Part shown: positions 37,166-46,490 of the stretch, in pieces
Position numbering within the stretch: the stretch's first letter is position 1
How the letters are laid out: the number at the start of each line of letters is the position of its first letter
Assembly (NCBI RefSeq): GCF_016464385.1
Contig: NZ_JADMLH010000004.1
Span: forward strand, 310,001 to 374,000
DNA from: Nucisporomicrobium flavum
Lineage (GTDB): Bacteria; Actinomycetota; Actinomycetes; Mycobacteriales; Micromonosporaceae
Length of the DNA: 64,000 bases
Direction of reading: 5' to 3'
The notes under the pieces: generated by a model
The model's database searches: none
What the model was told of the DNA's origin: nothing
Seen by the model: the letters and a program-made list of their open reading frames with translations, nothing else
Translations under genes and position numbers: made by a program

Positions 37166-38752
37166 ATGACCTACCAGGTGTTCGACACGACGTTGCGCGA
37201 CGGCGGGCAACGCGAGGGCATCAGCTACTCGGTCGTCGACAAGCTCGCGGTCGCGCGGCTGCTGGACGAGTTCGGGGTCGGTTTCATCGAGGGCGGCTGG
37301 CCGGGCGCGATGCCCAAGGACACGGAGTTCTTCCGCCGGGCGAAGACGGAGCTGGACCTCAAGCACGCCGTGCTGGTGGCGTTCGGCGCGACCCGCAAGG
37401 CCGGCGTGGACGTGGCCACGGATCCGCAGGTGCAGGCCCTGCTGGACGCCGAGACCCCGGTCGTGTGCGTGGTCGCCAAGTCGGACATCCGGCACGTGGA
37501 GCGGGCGCTGCGCACCACCGGCGACGAGAACCTGGCGATGGTCCGGGACACCGTCGCGCACCTGGTCGCGAACGGCCGTCGCGCGTTCGTCGACTGCGAG
37601 CACTTCTTCGACGGCTTCCGCCACGACCCGGACTACACCGCCTCGGTGGTCCGGGCGGCGTTCGAGGCCGGCGCGGAACGGGTCGTCATGTGCGACACCA
37701 ACGGCGGCATGCTGCCCTCGATGATCACCGCGGCGATCCAGGACGTCGTCGCCCGCACCGGGGTCAGCGCCGACCGGCTCGGCATCCACTGCCAGAACGA
37801 CACGTCCTGCGCGGTGGCCAACACCGTCGCCGCCGTCGAGGCGGGCGTCAAGCACTTCCAGTGCACGGCCAACGGCTACGGGGAACGGCCCGGCAACGCC
37901 GACCTGTTCGCCGTCGTCAGCAACCTGCAACTCAAGCTCGGGCTGAAGGTCCTACCGGACGGATGCCTCGAGAAGGCGACGCGGGTGTCCACCGCGCTCG
38001 CCGAGATCGCCAACATCGCCCCCGACACCCACCAGGCCTACGTCGGGGCCGCGGCATTCGCCCACAAGGCGGGGCTGCACGCGAGCGCGATCAAGGTGGA
38101 TCCGCTGCTCTACAACCACGTCGACCCGGCGGTTGTGGGCAACGACATGCGGATCCTGGTGACCGAGATGGCCGGCCGGGCCAGCATCGAGCTCAAGAGC
38201 CGTGAGCTCGGACTGGACCTGGCCGGTCATCCGGACACCCTGACCGAGGTGACCCGCAAGGTCAAGGAGCTGGAGGCCGGCGGCTGGTCGTTCGAGGCCG
38301 CGGACGCGTCCTTCGAGCTGCTCGTCCGCGACGTGCTGCCCGGTGCCGGCCTGGTGCGGCCGTTCAGCCTGGAGTCGTACCGGGTGCTGGTCGAGCACCG
38401 CGAGGACGGCGCGGTCGTGTCGGAAGCCACGGTCAAGGTCCGGGTACGCGGCGAGCGCGTGATCGCCACCGCGGAGGGCAACGGCCCGGTCAACGCCCTC
38501 GACGAGGCGCTGCGTACGGCGCTGTCGAAGCACTACCCGGAGCTCAAGGACTTCGAGCTGGCCGACTACAAGGTCCGCATCCTCGAGGGCTCCCACGGCA
38601 CCAACGCGATCACCCGCGTCCTGGTGGAGACCAGCGACGGCGCCCGCGACTGGACCACGGTCGGCGTGCACGAGAACGTCGTCGAGGCGAGCTGGAAGGC
38701 GCTGACGGACGCGCTCACGTACGGCCTCGCCCGCACGAACGCCCCGGCCTGA
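37166..38752 (+). CDS. cimA: (R)-Citramalate synthase
   Basis: This enzyme condenses pyruvate and acetyl-CoA to citramalate, opening the threonine-independent route to isoleucine. Its 528 residues comprise a TIM-barrel HMG-CoA-lyase-like domain with the catalytic/metal motif FDTTLRDGGQREG at the N-terminus, the HxH metal site in the GIHCQND region, HKAGLHASAI of the linker, and a C-terminal LeuA-type allosteric domain (about 390-520), where isoleucine would bind. The barrel sequence (FIEGGWPGAMPKD) is of the CimA rather than the LeuA type. Downstream steps are supplied by leuCD and leuB in this window. Confidence 0.93.
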   Translation: MTYQVFDTTLRDGGQREGISYSVVDKLAVARLLDEFGVGFIEGGWPGAMPKDTEFFRRAKTELDLKHAVLVAFGATRKAGVDVATDPQVQALLDAETPVVCVVAKSDIRHVERALRTTGDENLAMVRDTVAHLVANGRRAFVDCEHFFDGFRHDPDYTASVVRAAFEAGAERVVMCDTNGGMLPSMITAAIQDVVARTGVSADRLGIHCQNDTSCAVANTVAAVEAGVKHFQCTANGYGERPGNADLFAVVSNLQLKLGLKVLPDGCLEKATRVSTALAEIANIAPDTHQAYVGAAAFAHKAGLHASAIKVDPLLYNHVDPAVVGNDMRILVTEMAGRASIELKSRELGLDLAGHPDTLTEVTRKVKELEAGGWSFEAADASFELLVRDVLPGAGLVRPFSLESYRVLVEHREDGAVVSEATVKVRVRGERVIATAEGNGPVNALDEALRTALSKHYPELKDFELADYKVRILEGSHGTNAITRVLVETSDGARDWTTVGVHENVVEASWKALTDALTYGLARTNAPA

Positions 38753-38757
38753 CCCTG

Positions 38758-39495
38758 TCATTCCCGCCTGGTCATCACCCGCAGCGTGATGACCAGGCCC
38801 GCGGTGGACCAGGCGGCGAGCACGGCGTACGGCAGCGCGGAGATCCCGCCGGGCGGTGACGTGAGCGCCTCCCGGACGACCTGTGCCATGGATTGGAACG
38901 GCAGCGCTTGGTGTACGTCTTCCAGCCAGCCCGGAAGCCGTTCCGCGGGGAACGTCACGGGGGAGAACATCAGCGCAATGAACACCAGTGCCTGGCTCAC
39001 GAGGCTGGTCACCGCCGGCGGCGCCGCGTACGCGATGGCGAATCCGACCGTGGTGGTGGTGAGCGCGACCAGCAGTATCGCCGGAACCACCAGCGGGCTG
39101 ACCCGCAGGTGCAGATCGAAGCGCAGGGTCGCGGTGAGCAGGCCCAGCACGAGCCCCGGTGCGCCGGTGCCGAGCCACGTCGTGAGGTCCGCGGCCAGCA
39201 CTGCCGTGCGGGGTACGGGCAGCGTGCGGTTGTAGGTGAAGGTGCCCTCGGTCTTGGACTGCGCGACCAGTTGGGGGGCCATCACCATGCCGATGGTGAT
39301 CAGGCCGAGGGTCGGGGCGCCGGTCGACAGGTAAAGCGCCGTCGCCGGGTCGACCGAGGGCATCAGGTACGCGAAGCCAATGACGACCCCGACCGCGAGA
39401 AACGTTTGGACGATCAGGACGAGCGGCAGCACGAACCGCAGGCGCAGCGCGGTCCACCGGATGAGCAGCAGGTAGCTACGCAGCCAGGTGCGCAC
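38758..39495 (-). CDS. ABC-2 type transporter permease
   Basis: This 245-residue membrane protein has six hydrophobic helices and the ABC-2 pattern: TEGTFTYNRTLPVPRTAVLAA before helix 3 and the MFSPVTFPAERLPGWL segment before the last helix. It pairs with the ATPase gene just upstream, whose 3' end it overlaps by 20 bases, to form an exporter. The GTG at 39495 is chosen to fit the overlap. The cargo is unknown; a TetR regulator divergent from the pair suggests drug or lipid export. Confidence 0.88.
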   Translation of the reverse strand: MRTWLRSYLLLIRWTALRLRFVLPLVLIVQTFLAVGVVIGFAYLMPSVDPATALYLSTGAPTLGLITIGMVMAPQLVAQSKTEGTFTYNRTLPVPRTAVLAADLTTWLGTGAPGLVLGLLTATLRFDLHLRVSPLVVPAILLVALTTTTVGFAIAYAAPPAVTSLVSQALVFIALMFSPVTFPAERLPGWLEDVHQALPFQSMAQVVREALTSPPGGISALPYAVLAAWSTAGLVITLRVMTRRE

Positions 39496-40378
39496 GGGAG
39501 CCTCCCCCGGTCAGGCCGACGTAGGCGTCCTCAAGGCTCGTCGGTTGGAGGGAGAAGGTGCTGGACCGGCTGCGGGCCCAGTCGACCGCCAGGCCGGCGT
39601 CGGCCTTCGCGAGGGTCACGGTGAGCCGGTCGCCCTGGCGGCGGGCAGCCCGCGCCCATCTCGGCAGCGAGTCCTCGCCGGGCGCCGTTATCTCGAGCTT
39701 CATCTCGCTTCCGGCGGCGAGCGTGGTGGGGGAGCCGGCGGCCACCACCCGCCCGTCGTCGAGCACGACGACATGGTCGATGGTGCGCTCGGCCTCGGAG
39801 ATGTTGTGGGTGACCAGAACGACCGCGTGGCCGTCTGCCGCGAGTGCGCGGATCCGGGTCCAGAGCAGGCGGCGGCGTACCGGATCGACGTCGTTCGTGG
39901 GCTCGTCGAGCATGACCAGCCGACCGGGTGCGACCGCCGCCATGCCGAAGGCGATCAGCCGGCGAACGCCCCCGGAGAGCCTCTCGGCCGGCGAGTCCGC
40001 CCATTTCTCGATGTCCAGGGCGGCGAGCAGGTCCGCGGTTCTGCGATCTATATCGACGCGGCTACCGCCACGGATGCGGCCGACCATCGCGATCGCCTGG
40101 CGTGGGGTCACGCCGGTGAGCGGCGCCTGCGCCTGCGGTTGGAACGAGCAGACCCGGCGGGCGTACGCGGGGTCCCCGACAGGGTCGCGGCCGAGCAGCG
40201 TGATCCGGCCGGCGGTGGGGCGGATCAGCCCGACCACCTGGCCGAGCAGCGTGGTCTTCCCCGCACCGTTGTGGCCCAGCAGGCCGACCACCTGCCCGGC
40301 GCGGACGTCCAGGTCGATGCCGTCGTTCGCCCGTACGCCGCGACGATAGACCTTGGTCAGCGATTCGATGTGTAGCAC
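39476..40378 (-). CDS. ABC transporter ATP-binding protein
   Basis: This 300-residue ATPase of the ABC-2 export class has Walker A GHNGAGKTT (about residue 37), the signature LSGGVRR, Walker B RLVMLDEP and the switch His in VTHNISEAE. A C-terminal extension of about 80 residues is typical of drug-export ATPases. GTG at 40378 leaves a proper GAGG spacing; GTG at 40384 is the alternative. It is expressed with the permease and divergent from the TetR gene, with operator-like palindromes between. Confidence 0.9.
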   Translation of the reverse strand: MLHIESLTKVYRRGVRANDGIDLDVRAGQVVGLLGHNGAGKTTLLGQVVGLIRPTAGRITLLGRDPVGDPAYARRVCSFQPQAQAPLTGVTPRQAIAMVGRIRGGSRVDIDRRTADLLAALDIEKWADSPAERLSGGVRRLIAFGMAAVAPGRLVMLDEPTNDVDPVRRRLLWTRIRALAADGHAVVLVTHNISEAERTIDHVVVLDDGRVVAAGSPTTLAAGSEMKLEITAPGEDSLPRWARAARRQGDRLTVTLAKADAGLAVDWARSRSSTFSLQPTSLEDAYVGLTGGGSRAHLAA

Positions 40379-40389
40379 GGCCACCTCAC

Positions 40390-40423
40390 ATACCGATCGG
40401 TATCCAGATACCACTTAGTATCT
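40390..40423. promoter_or_regulatory. Cluster of TetR-type operator palindromes
   Basis: ATACCGATCGGTAT (40390-40403) is a perfect 14-bp palindrome. GTATC-CA-GATAC (40400-40411) and AGATAC-N6-GTATCT (40406-40423) overlap with it, so GTATC half-sites recur through the region. The cluster lies between the ABC exporter and the divergent TetR gene. Confidence 0.7.
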
Positions 40424-40460
40424 AAATACTGTCTCGTATGTCAACCGGTACAGTGATGGC

Positions 40461-41066
40461 ATGACGGAGCGGCTGACCCGTGCGCAGCAGCAGGAGCGGA
40501 CCCGGCAGCGGTTGCTGGACAGCGCTGAAGCCTTGTTCGCCGATCGGGGCATCCACCAGACCTCGCTGGACCAGGTCGCCGCGGCGGCCGGGCTGACGAA
40601 GGGCGCGATCTACGCGAACTTCGGCGGCAAGAACGACCTCATCGCGGCCCTGCTGCAACGCAAGCTCGACACCGACGAGCCGGTGCGTCCGCGGGAATCC
40701 CTGCAGTCGTGGATTCGCGGGCTCGCCGAGGACTACGAGGCCAACGTGCCCAAGCCCGAGGTGCGGCGCTTCGCGATGGCGATCGTCGAATTGTGGCTGC
40801 ACGGCATGCGCGAAGAGGCGAACCGCGACGCGTTGCGACGATGGCTCGCCACCGTGCGGAGCTTGCACGCCCGGGACGCCGCGGCGTTCAGCGATCAGCT
40901 GCCGCTGAGCCCGGAGGAGTCCGCGGCGCTGCTGCTGGCCATCGACATCGGCATCGGGCTGCAGTACCTGGTCGATCCGGAGGCCGTCCCCGCGGCCACG
41001 TACGGGCGCGGCGTCGAGGCGGTGCTGGGCGGGGTCAGGCGGGCGGGAGGATCAGCTCCGCGATGA
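40461..41066 (+). CDS. TetR-family transcriptional regulator
   Basis: This 201-residue regulator has an N-terminal helix-turn-helix (TSLDQVAAAAGLTKGAIYANF, split at residues 32-52) and a helical ligand-binding domain. It is divergent from the ABC exporter genes, so it is the likely repressor of both itself and the exporter through the GTATC palindromes between them. Its 3' end overlaps the convergent phosphatase gene by 32 bases. Confidence 0.9.
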   Translation: MTERLTRAQQQERTRQRLLDSAEALFADRGIHQTSLDQVAAAAGLTKGAIYANFGGKNDLIAALLQRKLDTDEPVRPRESLQSWIRGLAEDYEANVPKPEVRRFAMAIVELWLHGMREEANRDALRRWLATVRSLHARDAAAFSDQLPLSPEESAALLLAIDIGIGLQYLVDPEAVPAATYGRGVEAVLGGVRRAGGSAPR

Positions 41067-42033
41067 CCGCGCGGTGGTCGCTGTCGCGGACCCGGTGCAC
41101 GTCGAGCGTGCTCACGCCGAGGCGGTTGTCGACCATGACGTGGTCGATGGTGACCGGGGGGATGCGGTCGCCGTCGTACGGGCCCCAGGTGCCGATCAGG
41201 CCCTTGCCCGTCGCGTCGGCCGCGTCGCGGTAGCCGCTGCTGATGAGGTCGCGCAGCGGCTGGTGGTCGAGGGTCGCGTTGAAGTCGCCGAGCAGGACGC
41301 GGGGGAGTTCCTTGGCGTCCGCGCGGGGCTCCGCCTGCAGGTCGGCGCGCCAGCGGTCGAGGACCGAGACCGCGAAGGGGGCGAGCGGGTGGGCCGATTC
41401 GACCGTGACGCGGCCCGCGCCGGGCGGCTGGATCGTGCCGTACGCCTGGTGGAAGCCGCCGCCGTTGCCGCGGACGCCCGGGTCGGTGAGCGGGAAGCGG
41501 GAGTAGAGGCCGGAGCCGCTCGCGCCGTATTCCGGTCCGAGTGACGAGTACGGCAGGAGCTGCCCGAGCCCCGCGTCGGCGAGCCGTTTCTGCGCGGCCG
41601 GGGTGAACTCCTGGACGGCCAGCACCGCCACGTCGTTGTCCCGCACGAGCTGGACGATCTGGGCCGCGTCGGCGTTGCCGAAGAGCATGTTCGAGGTCAT
41701 CACGTGCAGCTTGACGCCGGTCTGCGGGCCCCGGTCGCCGTCGGCGAACGCCCGCGGCAGCACCGCCGTGGCCAGCAGCGCCAGCGCCACGGTGGCCACA
41801 GCCGCCGTCAGCCAGCGCCTGGTTGTCAGCGCGGCGACCGCCGGCACGACCGACCACGCCGCCACGTACGGCGTGAACGCGAACAGCTGCACCAGCGGGC
41901 CGCGTTCCCAGCCGCCGAGGCGCAGCACCGCCCACGTCGCGCCGGGCAGCACAAGCAGCCAGAGCAGCACGAGCCAGGCGGCTCGGCGTACCCGGGCGGG
42001 CTTCGCGACGGGCGCGGACGTGGTGATCGTCAT
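41035..42033 (-). CDS. Membrane-anchored endonuclease/exonuclease/phosphatase family protein
   Basis: This 332-residue protein has three hydrophobic helices in residues 20-95 and an extracytoplasmic EEP domain. EEP catalytic residues are visible: Asn in MTSNMLFGN, Glu in AVQEF, Asp/Asn in LLGDFNAT and the Asp-His pair in SDHRAVIAE. Members hydrolyse phosphodiesters or phosphomonoesters of lipids, sugars or nucleic acid; the membrane location favours a lipid or envelope substrate. ATG start at 42033. Confidence 0.85.
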   Translation of the reverse strand: MTITTSAPVAKPARVRRAAWLVLLWLLVLPGATWAVLRLGGWERGPLVQLFAFTPYVAAWSVVPAVAALTTRRWLTAAVATVALALLATAVLPRAFADGDRGPQTGVKLHVMTSNMLFGNADAAQIVQLVRDNDVAVLAVQEFTPAAQKRLADAGLGQLLPYSSLGPEYGASGSGLYSRFPLTDPGVRGNGGGFHQAYGTIQPPGAGRVTVESAHPLAPFAVSVLDRWRADLQAEPRADAKELPRVLLGDFNATLDHQPLRDLISSGYRDAADATGKGLIGTWGPYDGDRIPPVTIDHVMVDNRLGVSTLDVHRVRDSDHRAVIAELILPPA

Positions 42034-42121
42034 GGCGGCGACGGTATCCGGCCGTCGCCAGCGGGGCCGAGCGATCCGGCGTACGTCACATTCGGCCCGT
42101 CCGGAAGGCTCTGACCAGGAT

Positions 42122-43561
42122 CTATGCGTACGGGTTGAAGTTCTGCGCCGCCATCAGGAACCACGACGTGGTGCCGACGTGCTGGCGGTCGAAGTAGCCG
42201 AAGCCGAAGCCGGTCTCGAAGGAGCTGGTCGCCGCGACGATGCCGGAGGCGGCCGGCAGCGGGGTGCCGGTCCACGTGCCGCCCTCGCCGGGGTTGGAGA
42301 GCCGGCCGTCCTGCGGGTCGCTGGTGCGCCCGACGGTCTGTCCGGCGCCGTGGGTCTCCTGGGCGGTCACCATCTCGTGCAGCAGCCCCTTGGCGCGGGC
42401 CGTGTCGCCGCGGTTGTCGCGTTTGAGCAGCGCGAGCGCGGTGTGCCCGTTGCCTTCGAGCCAGACCGCGTCCCGGTTGGTGGGCAGGGCGCTGCCCGAG
42501 ACGAGCCCGGTGAGGGTCTTGGCCTGGGTGCTGTACGTCACGCCGGACACTGCCCCGTCGGTGTTCCCCAGGGTCGCGGTGACCCAGTCCACGGCGCCGT
42601 CGTAGCGGTGGTCGCCGACGCCGAGCAGCGCCCACGTCTGCACGTCCTCGGGCACGTTGCTCACGTTGATGACCTCGGGATCCGCGGGGTCGCCGCCGAG
42701 GGTGCCGGTCCAGAAGTGCCCGCCGGAGCGGTTCCACATGGCGCGGACGAAGGTGCCGGCCACGGCCGCCCTGGCCGTCCAGGCACGGTCGCGGGTCAGC
42801 TTGGCCAGGAGCGTGAAGAGGGCGTACGCGTCGATGTTGTGCTCGGTGGAGGCCCACTGCTGGTCGGACTCCCCGTCGGCCTGCAGCCCGCCGTGGTAGC
42901 CGCCGTGGCGGTACGGCGACTGCCGCTCGGCGATCCAGAGCCCGAGCGCGACGGCGCCGTCGAGGTACTTGGCGATCCGGGTGTCGACGAAGAGCTGGGC
43001 GAGCGCCAGCGCCACCCAGGCCATGTCGCCCGTCGAGGAGCCGCCGAAGCCGAACGGCCACAGGAACGCCGCCTTGCCGTCCGCGCGGCGGAGGCCGGGG
43101 AACTCCGGGCCGCCACCGTAGAACTGCATCGGGCCCGCCGCGTACGCCTGCCGCACCCGCCCGTCGGCGTACGTCTCGTCGTTGGCCTGGATCCACAGCA
43201 GGGCGTCGCCGATGAGCCGGGCCCGGCGCACGTTCGCGACCGTCGGGGTGGCGAGGTACGCGAGCGCCGCGAGCGCGTTGTCGTAGACGAACGCGGTCGT
43301 CATCAGCTCGCTCTCGTTGTTGTAGCTCTGCAGCAGCCGCGGCTCGCCGCCCTTGACGTACGCGTCCTGCACGACGTCGAGGTAGTGGTACGCGCGGGCC
43401 ACGGGCTCGGCGAGCGCCCGGTCGACGAGGTGCCGGGGCGCGCAGGTGCCGGCGGCCGCGTCCTCGGGCGACGGGAGCGGGCCGGCGGCCCGGGTGGCCG
43501 GGATGGTCTGCCGGCTGCGGCGGCTGAACGGGGCGGACGACGCGGTGAGGTTGGTGGGCAT
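42122..43561 (-). CDS. (alpha/alpha)6-barrel glycosidase-like protein
   Basis: The 479-residue protein has the repeated helix-loop-helix layout of six-hairpin glycosidases. Aromatic and acidic barrel segments include YNNESELMTTAFVYDNALAA, STGDMAWVALALAQ, ASTEHNIDAYALF and DAVWLEGNGHTALAL. I cannot assign a GH family or a substrate, and the catalytic acids cannot be named. The N-terminal 40 residues are polar and show no obvious signal peptide, so location is uncertain. A perfect LacI/CelR-type operator precedes it, which supports a role in carbohydrate use. Confidence 0.7.
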   Translation of the reverse strand: MPTNLTASSAPFSRRSRQTIPATRAAGPLPSPEDAAAGTCAPRHLVDRALAEPVARAYHYLDVVQDAYVKGGEPRLLQSYNNESELMTTAFVYDNALAALAYLATPTVANVRRARLIGDALLWIQANDETYADGRVRQAYAAGPMQFYGGGPEFPGLRRADGKAAFLWPFGFGGSSTGDMAWVALALAQLFVDTRIAKYLDGAVALGLWIAERQSPYRHGGYHGGLQADGESDQQWASTEHNIDAYALFTLLAKLTRDRAWTARAAVAGTFVRAMWNRSGGHFWTGTLGGDPADPEVINVSNVPEDVQTWALLGVGDHRYDGAVDWVTATLGNTDGAVSGVTYSTQAKTLTGLVSGSALPTNRDAVWLEGNGHTALALLKRDNRGDTARAKGLLHEMVTAQETHGAGQTVGRTSDPQDGRLSNPGEGGTWTGTPLPAASGIVAATSSFETGFGFGYFDRQHVGTTSWFLMAAQNFNPYA

Positions 43562-43582
43562 GTCGGGGGTCCCAACGCTGGT

Positions 43583-43594
43583 GAGAGCGCTCTC
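43583..43594. promoter_or_regulatory. Perfect CelR/CebR-type LacI operator
   Basis: GAGAGCGCTCTC is a 12-bp palindrome with the AGCGCT core of actinobacterial cellobiose/cellulose LacI-family regulators (TGGGAGCGCTCCCA type). It lies 22 bases upstream of the glycosidase-like gene start. Confidence 0.65.
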
Positions 43595-43686
43595 GGGGAG
43601 GCGCTGTGGGTCATTGAAACCCGGTTGACACGGCGTGGCAATAGCAGGGCCGCCGACGCTCGGCGACGGCGGCCCGACATGCTACG

Positions 43687-45033
43687 TCACACCTCGGCGT
43701 CGACGATCTCCCCGATCGCGCTCACCGTGAGGTCGTCGCGGATCAACGCGCTGTCACCCTCGATCACCAGGGTGAGCCCCTCCGGATGCAGGTACTGCGC
43801 CGCGGCTGCCGACACCTCGTCGACCGTGGCCTCCAGCAGACGCTGCCGCAGCGTGGCGTAGTAGTCGTCCGGCAGGCCGTGCACCACCAGGGTGGCGAGC
43901 GCGGCGGCGATCGAGCCGGGCGTCTGCATGTCGACCGTCAGCGAACCGGCCCGCCACGTCCGGGCGACCTCCAGTTCCGCCTCGGTGACCCCGTACCGCC
44001 GCATCCGGTTGATCTCCCCGACCGTGTCGACCAGCGCCGGGGCGGTCACCGCGGTCTGCACCGACGAGCTCACCCCGAAACGGCCGAACCGGCGCGTCAT
44101 GGCGAAGTCCGCGCGGATGCCGTACGTGTAGCCCTTGACCTCGCGGATGAGGTGGTTGAGCCGGGACGTGAACGCCCCGCCCAGCACGGTCGCCACCAGC
44201 GTGATCGGCACGTAGTCCGGGTGGGCGCGCTCCGGGGCCCGATGCCCGAGCCGCAGCGTCGACTGCACCGAGCGGGGGCGGTCGACCAGCAGAACCCGGC
44301 GGGCCGGAGCGATCGGCACGGGCAGCGGACCCTCGGGCGTCAGCGCCGTGCCCGACGTGCCCGCGAACGCCGCCGCGCCGAGCTCCTTCAGGTCCAGCTT
44401 GTCGAGGTCACCCGCGACCAGCAGTACACCCGGCCGCTTCAGCCACGAGCCGTGGAAGTCGGTGACGTCCTCGACCGTCACGGCCGCCACCGAGGCGGGA
44501 TCGCCGTGCAGCGGCCGGCCGACCCGCTCGCCGGCGCCGAACAGATCCAGGCGCAGCGCCGCGTCCGCCCGCGGCCCCGGCTGCGCCCAATCCATCCGCA
44601 GGGCGGTCACCTCGTCGTCGCGGACCCGCGCCACGTCGGCCGGGTCGAGACGCGGCGTGCGCGCCGCCTCCGCCATCAGGGTCACGGCCCGGGACAGCAG
44701 CCCCACGGGTACGGACACCCCGACGCGGAACGAATCCCAGTCCACCGACGTGCTCAGCTCCGCGCCCAGGCCCTCGAGGGCGAGCGCGTACTGCGCGGAG
44801 TCGCGGGTCGTCGTGCCCTCCTCCAGGCACTTGGCGAGCACACCCGCGGTGCCCTCCCGCCCGGGAGCCTCCCGGGCGGCGCCGGCGTCGAGCAGCAGCG
44901 ACGCGGTGGCCAGCAGCTGACCGGGCAGGTGCGCGGCCACCACCTCACCGCCGGCGACCGAGACGCGGTGGATCGCGGGGAACGCGTACGGGCGGGCGTC
45001 TCCCGGCTCGGGGCGGGTCGCGACGAGGCTCAT
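43687..45033 (-). CDS. M16-family peptidase-like protein, non-catalytic partner
   Basis: This 448-residue protein has the duplicated M16 (insulinase/MPP) fold. The zinc motif HxxEH is absent: the corresponding helix reads GVLAKCLEEGTTT. It keeps the glycine-rich and C-terminal substrate-handling segments (LGGAFTSRLNHLIREVKGYTY). It is therefore probably the structural partner of the catalytic subunit encoded just upstream, as alpha-MPP is to beta-MPP. The ATG overlaps that gene's stop (ATGA). Confidence 0.88.
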   Translation of the reverse strand: MSLVATRPEPGDARPYAFPAIHRVSVAGGEVVAAHLPGQLLATASLLLDAGAAREAPGREGTAGVLAKCLEEGTTTRDSAQYALALEGLGAELSTSVDWDSFRVGVSVPVGLLSRAVTLMAEAARTPRLDPADVARVRDDEVTALRMDWAQPGPRADAALRLDLFGAGERVGRPLHGDPASVAAVTVEDVTDFHGSWLKRPGVLLVAGDLDKLDLKELGAAAFAGTSGTALTPEGPLPVPIAPARRVLLVDRPRSVQSTLRLGHRAPERAHPDYVPITLVATVLGGAFTSRLNHLIREVKGYTYGIRADFAMTRRFGRFGVSSSVQTAVTAPALVDTVGEINRMRRYGVTEAELEVARTWRAGSLTVDMQTPGSIAAALATLVVHGLPDDYYATLRQRLLEATVDEVSAAAAQYLHPEGLTLVIEGDSALIRDDLTVSAIGEIVDAEV

Positions 45034-46358
45034 GCTTCGGTCCCTTCGGGCGCGGTCTGCTCGGGCTCGTAGATCAGCGTGACCCGGGACTCCGGGGAGA
45101 GGGTACGGGCGGCGTCGGCGATGTCGTCCGCCGTGACCGCCTGCCACTGCGGCAACCGGTACGCCGCCGCGGACGGGTCGCCGAACTGGGTCGCGTACCG
45201 GCTCAGCGTGTCCGCCCGGCCGCCGACCGTGGACATCTGCCGCCACCACGAGGTCGTCAGCAGGGCCTTGCCGCGTTCCAGCTCCGCCTCGGTGACCGGC
45301 TCGGTGGCCATGGAGTCGACGACCTCGGCGACACCTGCCTCCAGCGTGGCGGCGTCCACCCCGTCCTTCGCGGTCGCGGTGACGATCAGCGGGGCGGGGG
45401 CGTGGGCCAGGTCGACGCCGTACGCGCCGATGTAGTCGGGCTGCGCGATCCGGGCGCCGTCGGCCAGCCGCTGGTACAGGCGGCTGCCGCGGCCGCTGCC
45501 CAGCACGGCGGCGAGCACGGTGATCGCGTCGTACCCGGCGGTGCCGAACGGGTGAGTGCGGTGCGAGAGGTAGACGCGCGGCGCGGGAACGGTCCCGGTG
45601 ACCGTCTGGCGGACCGGCTTGGTGGCCGGCCCGGGCAGGTGCCCGTGCGGCCCGGGGGCGACGTCCGGAACCGGCTCGATCGTCCCGAAGTACTTGTCCG
45701 CAAGGGCGAACACCTCCCCGGGCGTGACGTCGCCGGCGACCGTCAGCACGGCGTTGTTCGGCGCGTAGTACCGCGCGTGGAACGCCTGGAACGTCTCCAG
45801 CGACGCCGCGTTCAGGTCCTCCATCGAGCCGATCGTCGCGTGGTGGTACGGATGCCCGGCCGGGTACAGCAGCGGCAACAGGCGCAGCCACGCGTCCCCG
45901 TACGGCACGTTGTCGTACCGCTGGCGCCGCTCGTTCTTGACCACCTCGCGCTGGTTGTCCAGCGTCTCCTGGGTCAGCGCGGGAACCAGGCCGCCCATCC
46001 GGTCGGCCTCGAGCCAGAGCGCGAGCTCGAGATGCTCCACCGGCAGGGTCTCGAAGTAGTTGGTGCGGTCCGGGTTCGTCGTGGCGTTGAGCGAGCCGCC
46101 GGCGCCCTGGACGTACCGCATGTGCTCGGTCTTGCCGACGTGCAGCGAGCCCTCGAACATCAGGTGCTCGAAGAGGTGCGCGAACCCGGTCTGGCCCTCC
46201 GGCTCGTGCCGGGAACCGACGTCGTACCAGAGGTTCACGCACACCACGGGCGCGCTGTGATCCTCACTGACGATCACGCGCAGGCCGTTGTCCAGGCGCG
46301 TGGTTTCGATGGGCCATGGGTAGCCGGTCTCGGCGACCGGCGCGGGCTGAGCAGACAC
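45030..46358 (-). CDS. M16-family zinc metallopeptidase, catalytic subunit
   Basis: This 442-residue M16B peptidase has an intact inverted zinc motif, HLFEH (His61, Glu64, His65), with the downstream Glu ligand expected in the ETLDNQREVVKNERRQRYDN region. Such enzymes degrade peptides inside a clam-shell formed with a partner subunit; the next gene encodes that partner. There is no signal peptide, so it is cytoplasmic. Start is GTG at 46358. The two genes form an operon with translational coupling. Confidence 0.92.
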   Translation of the reverse strand: MSAQPAPVAETGYPWPIETTRLDNGLRVIVSEDHSAPVVCVNLWYDVGSRHEPEGQTGFAHLFEHLMFEGSLHVGKTEHMRYVQGAGGSLNATTNPDRTNYFETLPVEHLELALWLEADRMGGLVPALTQETLDNQREVVKNERRQRYDNVPYGDAWLRLLPLLYPAGHPYHHATIGSMEDLNAASLETFQAFHARYYAPNNAVLTVAGDVTPGEVFALADKYFGTIEPVPDVAPGPHGHLPGPATKPVRQTVTGTVPAPRVYLSHRTHPFGTAGYDAITVLAAVLGSGRGSRLYQRLADGARIAQPDYIGAYGVDLAHAPAPLIVTATAKDGVDAATLEAGVAEVVDSMATEPVTEAELERGKALLTTSWWRQMSTVGGRADTLSRYATQFGDPSAAAYRLPQWQAVTADDIADAARTLSPESRVTLIYEPEQTAPEGTEA

Positions 46359-46490
46359 GCAACCTCCCTGTATCGGCCTTCAGTATCCCGGTGGAAGCCC
46401 GTCCGGTCCGGTTCCGGTGGGCCAGGATGTCGCAGTCATGATCACAAACCGCGTGGCGGCCGCGCCCGGTGTGGTGCGATGCTGGGCCGC

